A stretch of 64,000 nucleotides of DNA from Christensenella sp034926635 (GCA_034926635.1 JAYFQX010000011.1:1-64000), one strand, 5' to 3'; positions 8,752-18,325 are shown, counted from the stretch's first letter. Translations and numbers: made by a program. Notes: generated by a model not told the origin, from the sequence alone.

Positions 8752-9636
8752 ATGGAAGAGATCAATCTGGAGTACTATAAAACTTTTTATTATGTCGCAA
8801 AATATTCCAGCATCACGCAGGCGGCACAAGCTCTTTTTTTATCGCAGCCCGCGGTCAGCCAGACGGTGAGGCAACTGGAAAAAGCCGTGGGATGTGCTTT
8901 GTTTTCGAGGACGCGCGGCGGCATGCAGCTTACTGCAGAAGGAAATGTGCTTTATTTTCACGTAGCGAAAGGTTATGAACAATTTTTGCTGGGGGAGAAG
9001 AAAATAAAGGATATGCTCAGTTTTGAGATGGGGGAAGTGCGTATCGGCGCTTCGGATATGACGTTGCAGCTGTATCTGCTGCCGTTTCTGGAAAGTTTCC
9101 GCAGGCAATACCCGAAGATCAGGATCAGTCTGACAAACGCTTCCACACCAATCACCGTTGCGGAACTGCGAGATGGAAAAATAGATTTTGGCGTTGTGGG
9201 TTCTCCGGTCTCCGAATGGAAGGATCTTTGCGTGCGCAGTGTTGCGGAGATCGACGATGTGTTTATCGCAGGAAGACGATTCGAGCCGCTTCGCGGAAAA
9301 ACAATATCCCTGCGCGAACTGGTGCAATATCCGGTGGTATGCCTCGGCAAAGACACCAGTACCCGCAGTTACCTGGATTCTTTCTTTGAGCAATACGGAC
9401 TTTCGCTGCAATCTGATTTTGAGGTAAGTTCCTCGGATCTGGTGACTCCATTTGTGGAGCGTAACATGGGAATCGGCATAGTGGTACGGGATTTTGCACG
9501 TGAGGGGATACAAAAGGGAAGCGTTTTTGAGATCAAGACCGATATCGCCATTCCGCCAAGGCGTATTTGCGTGATTACCGGCAGCAAGGGTGCGGTTTCG
9601 CATGCAGCGCAGGCATTTCTGGATATTTTAAGATAA
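8752..9636 (+). CDS. LysR family transcriptional regulator
   Basis: 294 residues, the standard LTTR length. The N-terminal winged helix-turn-helix is clear (SITQAAQALFLSQPAVSQTV, then RQLEKAVG), followed by the two-lobed effector-binding domain. It sits in one operon with the amidase gene and just upstream of an EamA exporter. A symmetrical T-N11-A site lies in the gap before that exporter, so the exporter is the likely target. The effector is unknown. The operon with an amidase looks accidental. Confidence 0.92.
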   Translation: MEEINLEYYKTFYYVAKYSSITQAAQALFLSQPAVSQTVRQLEKAVGCALFSRTRGGMQLTAEGNVLYFHVAKGYEQFLLGEKKIKDMLSFEMGEVRIGASDMTLQLYLLPFLESFRRQYPKIRISLTNASTPITVAELRDGKIDFGVVGSPVSEWKDLCVRSVAEIDDVFIAGRRFEPLRGKTISLRELVQYPVVCLGKDTSTRSYLDSFFEQYGLSLQSDFEVSSSDLVTPFVERNMGIGIVVRDFAREGIQKGSVFEIKTDIAIPPRRICVITGSKGAVSHAAQAFLDILR

Positions 9637-9659
9637 CAGAGACAATATCAGACTTAGGC

Positions 9660-9674
9660 ATAAGCAACGCTTAT
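9660..9674. promoter_or_regulatory. Candidate LysR operator (T-N11-A palindrome)
   Basis: ATAAGC-AAC-GCTTAT is a perfect dyad containing T-N11-A, the LTTR consensus. It lies between the LysR gene and the EamA gene. A wider inverted pair, GCATAAG (9658-9664) and CTTATGC (9701-9707), brackets the same gap. Confidence 0.6.
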
Positions 9675-9738
9675 ATTTATTATAATTATTATTGAATTTA
9701 CTTATGCTCGTTTTCGGTCTATCATAAGAAAGGACGAA

Positions 9739-10743
9739 ATGCGCGATAGGCGCGAAAAGGAGCGTTTTTATTTGAAAAAGGGTTTTATATTCATTGCATT
9801 GGCTACGGTTTTGTTCAGCACAATGGAAATTGCGTTAAAGAGAATAGCCGGGGATTTTAACCCGGTGCAGCTTACCGCAACACGTTTTTTGATCGGCGGT
9901 ATTTTTTTGATCCCGTTTGCGGTGGCGATGCTGAAAAAAAGAGGCGTACATATTTCCGGAAAAGACATTGGCTTTTTTGCAGTTTTGGGGCTCGTTGGGA
10001 TTGCGGCAAGCATGATGCTGTATCAAATGGCTATTTTAAACGAAAAAGCTTCTGTGGTAGCGGCAGTGTTCAGTTGCAACCCGGCGTTTGTAATGTTGTT
10101 TGCAGCAATTTTTTTGCGGGAGAAAATTCATAAAAACAATGCTGCGGCGATTATTTTGGAGATCGCAGGAATCGCAATTATGGTAAACCCATTTCAATTA
10201 CAGGGAAACTCCTATGGGATTCTCTTTACACTGCTCTCGCTTATTTTGTTTGCTCTCTACAGTGTATTCGGCAAAAGAAAATGCGCTAAATACGGAGGGG
10301 CGACGGTTACCTGTTTCAGCTTTTTGTTTGGGGCTGCCGAGCTGCTGGTTTTTATCCTGCTCGGGCATATCGGCGGGGTTGCATCGTTTTTGCAGGCGAA
10401 CCATTTGGAAATTTTTGCAAATGTACCGCTCTTTACAGGATACAGTGCGGCAAATATCGGGTATTTCCTTTATATCAGCATCGGGATCACAGGTCTTGGG
10501 TTTGCTTCTTATTTTATGGCGATGGAATATACGTCCGCGAGTACAACCTCAGTGGTGTTTTTCTTTAAGCCGGTACTCGCGACGGTGCTTGCAGCGCTTT
10601 TCCTGCAGGAAATGATTCCGGTATCCATGGTCGTTGGCATCGCGGTGATGCTTGCGGGATCGCTGGCAATGCTGCTGCCGGGTTTTCTGCAAAAAAGAGG
10701 ACAACCGTTGACGATGAAGGCAATGAATGGGAAAAGGGCTTGA
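9739..10743 (+). CDS. EamA/DMT family transporter (probable metabolite exporter)
   Basis: 334 residues with ten hydrophobic helices arranged as two five-helix EamA repeats, the fold of drug/metabolite exporters in the cytoplasmic membrane. The ATG at 9739 has AAAGGA 5 bases upstream. A TTG at 9772 with AAGGAG 9 bases upstream is a good alternative and would start the protein right before helix 1. Its location after a LysR gene and a T-N11-A palindrome suggests LysR control. The substrate cannot be predicted. Confidence 0.88.
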   Translation: MRDRREKERFYLKKGFIFIALATVLFSTMEIALKRIAGDFNPVQLTATRFLIGGIFLIPFAVAMLKKRGVHISGKDIGFFAVLGLVGIAASMMLYQMAILNEKASVVAAVFSCNPAFVMLFAAIFLREKIHKNNAAAIILEIAGIAIMVNPFQLQGNSYGILFTLLSLILFALYSVFGKRKCAKYGGATVTCFSFLFGAAELLVFILLGHIGGVASFLQANHLEIFANVPLFTGYSAANIGYFLYISIGITGLGFASYFMAMEYTSASTTSVVFFFKPVLATVLAALFLQEMIPVSMVVGIAVMLAGSLAMLLPGFLQKRGQPLTMKAMNGKRA

Positions 10744-10760
10744 AAAAGTCCTTTTTTTCT
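10734..10760 (+). terminator. Terminator overlapping the end of the EamA gene
   Basis: AAGGGCTT and AAGTCCTT (10734-10753) pair with G-T wobbles; the stop codon lies at the loop. Seven T follow. Confidence 0.7.
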
Positions 10761-10775
10761 TTCTTTAGCTTGCTA

Positions 10776-10804
10776 TTGTATGGCGAAAAAACGGGTGTTA
10801 TACT
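10776..10804 (+). promoter_or_regulatory. proA promoter
   Basis: TTGTAT (10776-10781), a 17-base spacer, TATACT (10799-10804), 39 bases before the proA start. Confidence 0.65.
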
Positions 10805-10843
10805 GAAGGTAAGAAATTTTGATAAACGGACGGAGGGACCGGC

Positions 10844-12082
10844 ATGAGCAAGGTAATGGAAATTGCACAGGCAGCCAGAAGGTGCAAAGCAGCGATGGGC
10901 AGCCTCACCACGATTGATAAGAATAAAATTTTGGAGGCGATGGCGCAGGGGCTTTTAAACCACAGTGAGTTTATTTTAAAGCAAAACGCGCTGGATGTGG
11001 AGGCGGCAAAGGAAAAAGGCCGCAGCATAGCCCTGATCGATAGGTTGGCGCTTACAAAAAAGAGAATAGAGGATATGGCGCAGGGGCTTTTAGATGTGGC
11101 TGCGTTGCCGGATCCTGTTGGCGAGATCATTCACGGAACGCGCAGACCTAATGGGTTGGTGATCCAGAAAAAACGTGTGCCCATGGGCGTGGTCGGCATT
11201 ATCTATGAAGCGCGACCAAACGTGACGGCAGATGCAGTGGGGTTGTGTCTGAAATCTTCCAATGCCGTGGTACTCAAAGGCGGGAGTGAGGCGCTTCATT
11301 CCAATATGGCGATTGCCGACGTAATGGTGCGTGCCGGCGAAGTAGCGGGACTGCCCAAAGGGGCAGTTGGGCTGGTGACGGATACGTCGCACGAAGCGGT
11401 GCGTGAGATGATGACCTTAAACGGCGTGATCGACGTACTGATCCCGCGCGGCGGCGGCGGACTGATTCAGGCTGTGGTAAAAAATGCGACGGTGCCTGTG
11501 ATTGAAACCGGTGTAGGCAACTGCCATATTTATGTGGATGATACGGCGGACTTCGCGATGGCAGAAGCGATCACCATTAACGCAAAGACCTCGCGTCCGT
11601 CGGTGTGCAACGCGGCAGAAAGTCTGCTGGTTAGCGCGGCGGTTGCCGATCAATTTTTGCCGCGCGTTTTTGCGGCGCTCAAGGCACAGAATGTAGAAAT
11701 CCGCGGTTGCGAGATAAGCCAGAAATATGGAGCAATTCCGGCAACGCCAGAGGATTATGACACGGAATATCTCGACTATATTATTTCTGTTAAGGTGGTT
11801 GCCGGGATAGATGAAGCCATCGCTCATATCAACGCACATGGAACGGGGCATTCCGAAGCGATCATAACGAATGATTATGCAAACGCCGAGAAGTTTAAGA
11901 ATGAAGTAGACGCCGCGGCGGTTTATGTGAATGCCAGCACACGTTTTACGGATGGATTTGAATTTGGCTTTGGCGCTGAGATCGGGATTTCTACGCAAAA
12001 GCTGCATGCGCGCGGCCCCATGGGATTAGAGGAGCTGACTACCGTAAAATATGTGATCGACGGCGAAGGGCAAATTCGTTAA
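10844..12082 (+). CDS. proA: Gamma-glutamyl phosphate reductase
   Basis: 412 residues, the family length. Converts gamma-glutamyl phosphate to glutamate semialdehyde with NADPH, the second step of proline synthesis. Landmarks: IYEARPNVTADAVGLCLKS, the GGSEA segment, the catalytic Cys within SRPSVCNAAESLL, and the C-terminal FGFGAEIGISTQKLHARGPM. GGAGGG precedes the ATG by about 7 bases. proB is not adjacent and no proline regulatory RNA is visible. A small DUF308 membrane gene follows 33 bases later. Confidence 0.96.
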   Translation: MSKVMEIAQAARRCKAAMGSLTTIDKNKILEAMAQGLLNHSEFILKQNALDVEAAKEKGRSIALIDRLALTKKRIEDMAQGLLDVAALPDPVGEIIHGTRRPNGLVIQKKRVPMGVVGIIYEARPNVTADAVGLCLKSSNAVVLKGGSEALHSNMAIADVMVRAGEVAGLPKGAVGLVTDTSHEAVREMMTLNGVIDVLIPRGGGGLIQAVVKNATVPVIETGVGNCHIYVDDTADFAMAEAITINAKTSRPSVCNAAESLLVSAAVADQFLPRVFAALKAQNVEIRGCEISQKYGAIPATPEDYDTEYLDYIISVKVVAGIDEAIAHINAHGTGHSEAIITNDYANAEKFKNEVDAAAVYVNASTRFTDGFEFGFGAEIGISTQKLHARGPMGLEELTTVKYVIDGEGQIR

Positions 12083-12115
12083 ATACAAGCAAACTTGAAA
12101 GCGAGGGAAAGCAAA

Positions 12116-12727
12116 ATGGAGAATCAGGATTTGATTCCCGAGGAGGAAAGAGAATTTGAGCCGGAACTGGCCAAAAGGGTCAAGCAACATAAAATAGCAG
12201 GCATTATTGTGGCGGTTGTCATGATTGTTTTGGGACTTTTGATCGCGTTTATGCCCACTGGCAGCGTGACAGCAGTAGATTATACACTGTCCACGGGCGT
12301 TTTGTTGATGGGCGTGTATGAGTTGATCGTGTTTTTCCGTACGGCTGCGCCATACCGCAATGACATGACGCTTGCAAGCGGCGTGATCATGACGGTTCTG
12401 GGTCTGGTTGTATTTGCCTTATCTTTTGGCGATTTATCCAGCCAGGCAACGATGCTCGGGCTGTTTACGCTGGCGCTGGGATTTCTCTCCATGTACCGTG
12501 GCATTTTACAATTTTTTGCGTATGCACGGTTTAAAAAGATCGATGAAAAAGACAATGGGTGGCTTTTTACCAGTGGGCTTTTGAATTTGATCCTTGGTGT
12601 CTTAATGGTGGTTTTGCCATTTGCGGCGCTTTTGGCAACAACGATTATTTTGGGAATATACCTTACCGTGGCTGGAATTGCGCTTTTGGCGGAGGCCATC
12701 TCAGGCAAGGTCGCGCGGCGGAAATAA
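12116..12727 (+). CDS. DUF308/HdeD-like membrane protein
   Basis: 203 residues from the ATG at 12116, which has GAGGG 8 bases upstream. A charged N-terminus is followed by six hydrophobic helices in three pairs, the HdeD/DUF308 pattern. The enterobacterial namesake is linked to acid resistance, but the family's molecular role is unknown. It lies 33 bases after proA without a visible promoter, so is probably cotranscribed. It ends with an Arg/Lys tail (VARRK) on the cytoplasmic side. Confidence 0.75.
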   Translation: MENQDLIPEEEREFEPELAKRVKQHKIAGIIVAVVMIVLGLLIAFMPTGSVTAVDYTLSTGVLLMGVYELIVFFRTAAPYRNDMTLASGVIMTVLGLVVFALSFGDLSSQATMLGLFTLALGFLSMYRGILQFFAYARFKKIDEKDNGWLFTSGLLNLILGVLMVVLPFAALLATTIILGIYLTVAGIALLAEAISGKVARRK

Positions 12728-12750
12728 GGGGCTTTTTTATAAAGATAACG

Positions 12751-12780
12751 GCGCGCCCGGAAACCTGCGGCGCGCTTTTT
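12751..12780 (+). terminator. Terminator of the proA operon
   Basis: GCGCGCC (12751-12757) pairs with GGCGCGC (12769-12775), followed by TTTTT. Confidence 0.85.
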
Positions 12781-12835
12781 GATTCTCCCGGGCAAAAGAA
12801 ATGTCCGGCATCTTCCAGAAAGGGAGGAAAAGCGG

Positions 12836-12877
12836 ATGAAACGGTGCATTGTATTAACTGGAATAGTTAGAGCATAA
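12836..12877 (+). CDS. Possible 13-residue leader peptide before the acetyltransferase gene
   Basis: ATG at 12836 with GGGAGG 8 bases upstream opens a 13-codon frame (MKRCIVLTGIVRA) ending in TAA, 23 bases before the acetyltransferase start. The strong ribosome site is the only support. It could be a translated leader, as seen before some inducible antibiotic-resistance genes, or just the remnant of a lost gene start. Confidence 0.3.
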   Translation: MKRCIVLTGIVRA

Positions 12878-12900
12878 GACATAGAAAAAAGGAGAAAAAA

Positions 12901-13530
12901 ATGACTATTCCAGAGAAAAATAAGTATCCTCGCACAGGGGATACCCATACTGTTTATCTAAAGGACGTGATCACCGATCTGGCGATCACCGTTGGCGATT
13001 ATACGATGTATCATGATAGTTCTGAGGATCCCGCATTGTTTGAAACCAATAACGTGCTCTATCATTACCCGGTAAACCGTGACAGACTGGTGATCGGCAA
13101 GTTCTGTTCGATTGCCTGCGGCGCAAAATTTTTGTTTAACAGCGCAAATCACGCGATGGGATCACTTTCCACTTATCCGTTTCCGATTTTTTATGAAGAA
13201 TGGGGATTATCCGACAAGAACGTTACGGATGCGTGGGATAACAAAGGGGATATTGTGGTTGGAAATGACGTTTGGATCGGGTATGAAGCGGTGATTCTTG
13301 CGGGAGTTACCATTGGCGACGGCGCAGTGATCGGCGCACGGGCGCTTGTCACCAAAGACGTCGTGCCCTATTCGGTTGTCGGCGGCGTTCCGGCTGCGCC
13401 TATCAAAAAGCGTTTTTCGGAAGAAACCGTTTGTGCGCTGCTGGCGCTGAAATGGTGGGATTGGCCGAAGGAACGAATTGCCAAAAACATTGGTGCGATT
13501 CAATCGGGTAAGCTGGAACTGCTGAAGTAA
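12901..13530 (+). CDS. Vat/CatB-like xenobiotic O-acetyltransferase (hexapeptide-repeat XAT family)
   Basis: 209 residues, the XAT length. Left-handed beta-helix repeats are clear (IGKFCSIACGAKF, then VGNDVWIGYEAVILAGVTIG). The catalytic His of the family is at about residue 84 (NSANHAMG), and the late KWWDWP motif is shared with streptogramin A acetyltransferases. By family it would transfer acetyl from acetyl-CoA to a hydroxyl of a small molecule. Whether the substrate is an antibiotic cannot be told; many chromosomal XATs have no known resistance role. AAAAGGAG precedes the ATG. It is monocistronic, with a terminator after it. Confidence 0.88.
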   Translation: MTIPEKNKYPRTGDTHTVYLKDVITDLAITVGDYTMYHDSSEDPALFETNNVLYHYPVNRDRLVIGKFCSIACGAKFLFNSANHAMGSLSTYPFPIFYEEWGLSDKNVTDAWDNKGDIVVGNDVWIGYEAVILAGVTIGDGAVIGARALVTKDVVPYSVVGGVPAAPIKKRFSEETVCALLALKWWDWPKERIAKNIGAIQSGKLELLK

Positions 13531-13540
13531 CTGCTGAAAA

Positions 13541-13569
13541 AAGACGGGCGCATATAACGCTCGTCTTTT
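13541..13569 (+). terminator. Terminator of the acetyltransferase gene
   Basis: AAGACGGGCG (13541-13550) pairs with CGCTCGTCTT (13558-13567) with one G-T wobble, followed by TTT. Confidence 0.8.
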
Positions 13570-13603
13570 ATATCTGTTATTCTTTTGCCGGATGCGGTAG
13601 GAA

Positions 13604-13637
13604 AAGCATGAAATGCTTAAGGCTTTTGTGGTATAAT
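13604..13637 (+). promoter_or_regulatory. argH promoter with a dyad in the -35 region
   Basis: TATAAT at 13632-13637 lies 34 bases before argH. No good -35 is present at 17 bases; instead the perfect dyad AAGCAT-GAA-ATGCTT (13604-13618) covers that position. This suggests a regulator-dependent promoter. It does not match the ARG boxes seen at argG. Confidence 0.5.
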
Positions 13638-13671
13638 AAATAATGTATTTTTAACGGTTGGGAGAAGAAAG

Positions 13672-15054
<1,383 letters not shown>

Positions 15055-15091
15055 ACGTGCTGAAACAAGAGGGAAGTTTAAAGGAATATTC

Positions 15092-16192
15092 ATGCAAAAA
15101 CAATTCATCAAAAAAATAATATGTATCGTCGTGGTATGCGCGCTGGCGGCGCTGTCGGTTGTTGGCTGCGGCGCAAAAGGCAGGAACGAGGCGGCGTCCC
15201 CATCGCCTTCCCTGACGCCTTCCCTGACGCCTGCCGCGACGGCTTCGCCGATAGCTTCGCCTACGCCCGAAGCGAGCGCATCTCCCACGCCTGCGCCGAC
15301 AATGGAGCAGCTTGCGGAAGGTGTAAGCTCTGGAAATGTGAAAAAACTGCAAAAGAGGCTGATGGAGCTTGGGTATATGGCAGAGAAAGAAGCCACTGAT
15401 TATTACGGCAGTACAACGCGGATTGCGGTCAGCAATTTTCAGAGACAAAACAATCTGAATAGCGATGGGATTGCAGGAGAACAAACGCTGCGAGCTGTTT
15501 ATGCGGACGATGCAAAGGCATGCGAGCCGTTTTCCAATCTGGCGCCGACCGTAGGCATGACGTTTGAAGAGCTGGTCATGACAGACGACGGCACGCGGGA
15601 CAAGTATCCGGAGGGCTATCCAAAGGCGGGAACCTACAAAATTATCGTGGATATCGAGCATCAGGTGACGATGGTTTACAGCAAGGATGAAGACGGCGAA
15701 TATACTGTCCCGGTACGGTATATGCTTTGTTCCACAGGTAAGAACGATTGTACCCCCAAAGGTACCTTTAAAATGGATAACTACCGTGTGCGGTTCAGCC
15801 AGTTTGTGCGGGATAAAACCTATGGACAATATTGGACGCAGATACGCGGCGCGATTTATTTCCATACCATTCTGTATTCGGAATTTGATACGTCTACTTA
15901 CATCGAGGAAGTGTGGGACAAAATAGGTACGGCGGATTCACACGGATGTATTCGATTGACTGTGCCGGACGCAAAATGGATGTGGTATCATATTGCGCCG
16001 GGGACGGAATGCGTGATCCGCGACGGCGATGAAAATGACGAAGAAACCGCGGCGATCCGTGCACAGCTTGCCTTGGCAGATGCGCCGGAGGAACGACTTA
16101 ATACGGAACCGGAAGATATCCCTTATACGGATAACTGGCAGATCAGCGATATTCCGATCGAAGTGCCGTTTGTGCAGGGGTCGCAAAATTAA
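15092..16192 (+). CDS. L,D-transpeptidase lipoprotein with PG-binding domain
   Basis: Start at 15092 with AAAGGA upstream; 366 residues. Lipoprotein signal with Cys26 (SVVGCG), a Ser/Pro/Thr/Ala linker, a PG_binding_1 domain (about 85-145, ending DGIAGEQTLRAVY) and a YkuD catalytic domain (about 180-315) with STGKNDCTPKGTF and the active-site SHGCIRL, Cys at about 285. It should make or remodel 3-3 or protein crosslinks in peptidoglycan outside the membrane. Its domain plan, anchor-linker-PG_binding-catalytic, mirrors the amidase at 7702-8742. It follows argH in the same direction. Confidence 0.9.
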   Translation: MQKQFIKKIICIVVVCALAALSVVGCGAKGRNEAASPSPSLTPSLTPAATASPIASPTPEASASPTPAPTMEQLAEGVSSGNVKKLQKRLMELGYMAEKEATDYYGSTTRIAVSNFQRQNNLNSDGIAGEQTLRAVYADDAKACEPFSNLAPTVGMTFEELVMTDDGTRDKYPEGYPKAGTYKIIVDIEHQVTMVYSKDEDGEYTVPVRYMLCSTGKNDCTPKGTFKMDNYRVRFSQFVRDKTYGQYWTQIRGAIYFHTILYSEFDTSTYIEEVWDKIGTADSHGCIRLTVPDAKWMWYHIAPGTECVIRDGDENDEETAAIRAQLALADAPEERLNTEPEDIPYTDNWQISDIPIEVPFVQGSQN

Positions 16193-16270
16193 GAAGTGCG
16201 GCTGCGTCAAGTTGGCAATGCGGTGCGATCACTGTGTTTCGGCGGATAAATAAAATGACAAATCAGGAAA

Positions 16271-16303
16271 AACGGGCAGCCGGCAAAAGGCGTGCCTGTT
16301 TTT
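16271..16303 (+). terminator. Terminator of the argH/L,D-transpeptidase operon
   Basis: CGGGCA-GCC pairs with GGC-G-TGCCTG (about 16273-16298; one bulge, one wobble), followed by TTTTT. Confidence 0.7.
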
Positions 16304-16435
16304 GATTACAAGAAGGATAACAGAGGAAAACAAAGGCGGAGACCAGATGGGAAGAACAATATGGTGATGGAAAGCGGAGAAGCTTTTCACAGTAAAAGCA
16401 GAATGGATGTACCTTTATACAAAAAACGGGGGAAA

Positions 16436-16460
16436 CAAAAAACCGGGCAAACGCCCGGCT
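16436..16460 (-). terminator. Terminator of argG
   Basis: GCCGGGC-GTTT-GCCCGG on the minus strand, followed by six T (plus-strand A run 16437-16442), 16 bases after the argG stop. Confidence 0.9.
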
Positions 16461-16475
16461 TTTGCTATGATCATG

Positions 16476-17693
16476 TTATTTGATTTCTTGATCTTTAAGC
16501 GCCAGCGCACGCACCTTGAGCGGCAGACCAAACAGGTTGATGAAGCCTTCCGCATCCTTGTGGTTATAAACCTCATCCTCGCCGAATGTTGCAAATTCCT
16601 CGCTGTAGAGCGAATAAGGGGACTTGATCCCAACATGCGTACAGTTGCCTTTGTAAAGCTTCATGCGCACAGTGCCGGTAACGGTTTTTTGTGTTTCCGA
16701 TACAAAAGCGCAGAGAGCTTCGCGCAGCGGGCAGAACCATTTTCCATCGTATACCAGTTCTGCAAATTTCGTGGCAACGCCTTCCTTGTAATGCATGGTG
16801 TCCTTATCGAGCGTCAGCGTTTCCAAGGCCTGGTGTGCGGTATAAAGGATGCGTCCGCCCGGGTTTTCGTAAACGCCGCGGCTCTTCATGCCCACAAGAC
16901 GGTTTTCTACCAAATCGTCAATCCCTACGCCGTTTTCTGCGCCAAGCTCATTGAGTTTGGTGATGAGCGCCACGGGATCATATTTCTGTCCGTCGATTGA
17001 GACGGGGATACCTTTTTCAAATTCAATGGTGAAATAGCACGGCTGATCCGGTGCCTGCTCCGGCGTTTTGCAAATCAGGTACAGATCATCCTTCGGCTCA
17101 TTCCACGGGTCTTCAAGGTCGGAACCTTCATGAGAAAGATGCCAGATGTTCGCGTCCATGCTGTAGTTGTGTTCCTTATCCACGGGTACGGGAATGTTAC
17201 GCGCCTGTGCATATTCGATTTCTTCTTCACGAGATTTGATATCCCAGACACGCCAGGGAGCAATGATGTCGATTTCCGGAGCAAGGGCTTTGACCGTGAG
17301 TTCAAAACGCACCTGATCGTTTCCTTTGCCGGTTGCACCGTGGCAGATTGCGTCTGCACCGACTTCTTTGGCGATTTCTACAAGGCGTTTGGCAATTACG
17401 GGACGTGCAAAAGACGTACCCAGAAGGTATTTTCCTTCATATACTGCGTCTGCCTGCATGGTGGGGTATACGTAATCTGTGATAAACTCTTCCGTCAGAT
17501 CTTCGATGTATGCGTCCGACGCACCGGTATTCACTGCTTTTTCATACAGACCATCCAATTCCTTGCCCTGACCTACATTGCCGCATACGGCGATAACGTC
17601 TTTGACGCCATAGGTTTCTTTGAGCCACGGGATGATGATGGAGGTATCCAGACCCCCGGAATAAGCTAAAACCACCTTGTTATACTGCTTCAT
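16476..17693 (-). CDS. argG: Argininosuccinate synthase
   Basis: 405 residues from the ATG at 17693, which has AAGGAG 9 bases upstream; it opens MKQYNKVVLAYSGGLDTS, the PP-loop ATP-binding motif of the family. It joins citrulline and aspartate using ATP to give argininosuccinate. It is monocistronic with its own promoter carrying two ARG boxes, so arginine repression is likely. It converges with the argH operon. No oddities seen. Confidence 0.97.
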   Translation of the reverse strand: MKQYNKVVLAYSGGLDTSIIIPWLKETYGVKDVIAVCGNVGQGKELDGLYEKAVNTGASDAYIEDLTEEFITDYVYPTMQADAVYEGKYLLGTSFARPVIAKRLVEIAKEVGADAICHGATGKGNDQVRFELTVKALAPEIDIIAPWRVWDIKSREEEIEYAQARNIPVPVDKEHNYSMDANIWHLSHEGSDLEDPWNEPKDDLYLICKTPEQAPDQPCYFTIEFEKGIPVSIDGQKYDPVALITKLNELGAENGVGIDDLVENRLVGMKSRGVYENPGGRILYTAHQALETLTLDKDTMHYKEGVATKFAELVYDGKWFCPLREALCAFVSETQKTVTGTVRMKLYKGNCTHVGIKSPYSLYSEEFATFGEDEVYNHKDAEGFINLFGLPLKVRALALKDQEIK

Positions 17694-17786
17694 TTTTATA
17701 TTCTCCTTATCTTCGCGCACATGGAGGCTTCCGCCCTTCCGTTGCCCGCTGCTTTTGCGCGCCGTGCGTGTTCTTGTATTTTTATA

Positions 17787-17822
17787 TTTATAATTATACA
17801 TAAAAATGAATAATTATGCAAT
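17787..17822 (-). promoter_or_regulatory. argG promoter overlapped by tandem ARG boxes
   Basis: On the minus strand TTGCAT (17816-17821), a 17-base spacer and a perfect TATAAT (17793-17798) form a near-consensus promoter. ARG box-like dyads cover both elements: TGCATAATTATTCA (17807-17820; one mismatch to TGAAT-WWWW-ATTCA) and TGTATAATTATAAA (17787-17800; weaker). Their centres are 20 bp apart, as expected for adjacent ArgR/AhrC half-hexamer sites. Confidence 0.75.
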
Positions 17823-18273
17823 AGGCAATTTAAAAAAAGTGTAGATTTTTTTAGTGAACGGCAAACCGATGCCGATATTTTATGGCAGGAAGGCGGATCA
17901 GGGGATCGGACCGGCGAGGGGGAAGTATACCTCCTTGAGACCAATTTGTCTCAAACAAAGTCTTTTTTAGTTGCTGCACTGTTCATACCGAAAGCAGTTT
18001 GGTTCTTCGTCGATCCTTCGTATTGCCGCGAAGTAAGAATTTGAATATTTAAGGGTTGTCTTAAAGAAGAGAATTTTTTAGCAAGGTAATGCAAGCCGCC
18101 GGATGTCACGCCGTAGCGAAAGCGAGCGAGGATAGTACCATACAAAAATGTTCTTTTCAGCCAAATCGTTTAAATCCGGCAAGCTTAAGAATAATCAATT
18201 CGGCATACAACCTGCGTGGTCAAAAAAACAAACACAGCAGAGAAATAAGAAAAGAGGATGACCGCCAAGATAT
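17823..18273. other. Non-coding region between argG and the pilin gene, holding a dispersed repeat
   Basis: About 450 bases without a supported gene. It holds a hairpin TTGAGAC/GTCTCAA near 17936-17955 and the repeat described at 18075-18134. The 64-codon minus-strand frame across 17951-18145 has no ribosome site and covers the repeat, so I treat it as non-coding. Confidence 0.55.
18075..18134 (-). repeat. Dispersed intergenic repeat, copy A
   Basis: Read on the minus strand it begins TATCCTCG and runs through CGGC..ATC..CGGCT to CCTTGCTAAAAA. It matches copy B at 33680-33739 over about 60 bases with one gap and roughly two thirds identity. GTATGG occurs shortly before both copies. Confidence 0.5.
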
Positions 18274-18311
18274 AAAAAAACAGCGCCTGGGGTTACCCCC
18301 GGGCGCCGCTT
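18274..18311 (-). terminator. Terminator of the major pilin gene
   Basis: On the minus strand GCGCCCGGGG pairs with CCCCAGGCGC (one C-A mismatch), followed by seven T (plus-strand A run 18274-18280). Confidence 0.88.
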
Positions 18312-18325
18312 TATAAGACGATTGG

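Noticed and set aside
17951..18145. A 64-codon minus-strand open frame between argG and the pilin gene
   Set aside because: It overlaps the dispersed repeat, has no ribosome site, and the second repeat copy has a stop in the same frame, so the similarity is at DNA level.
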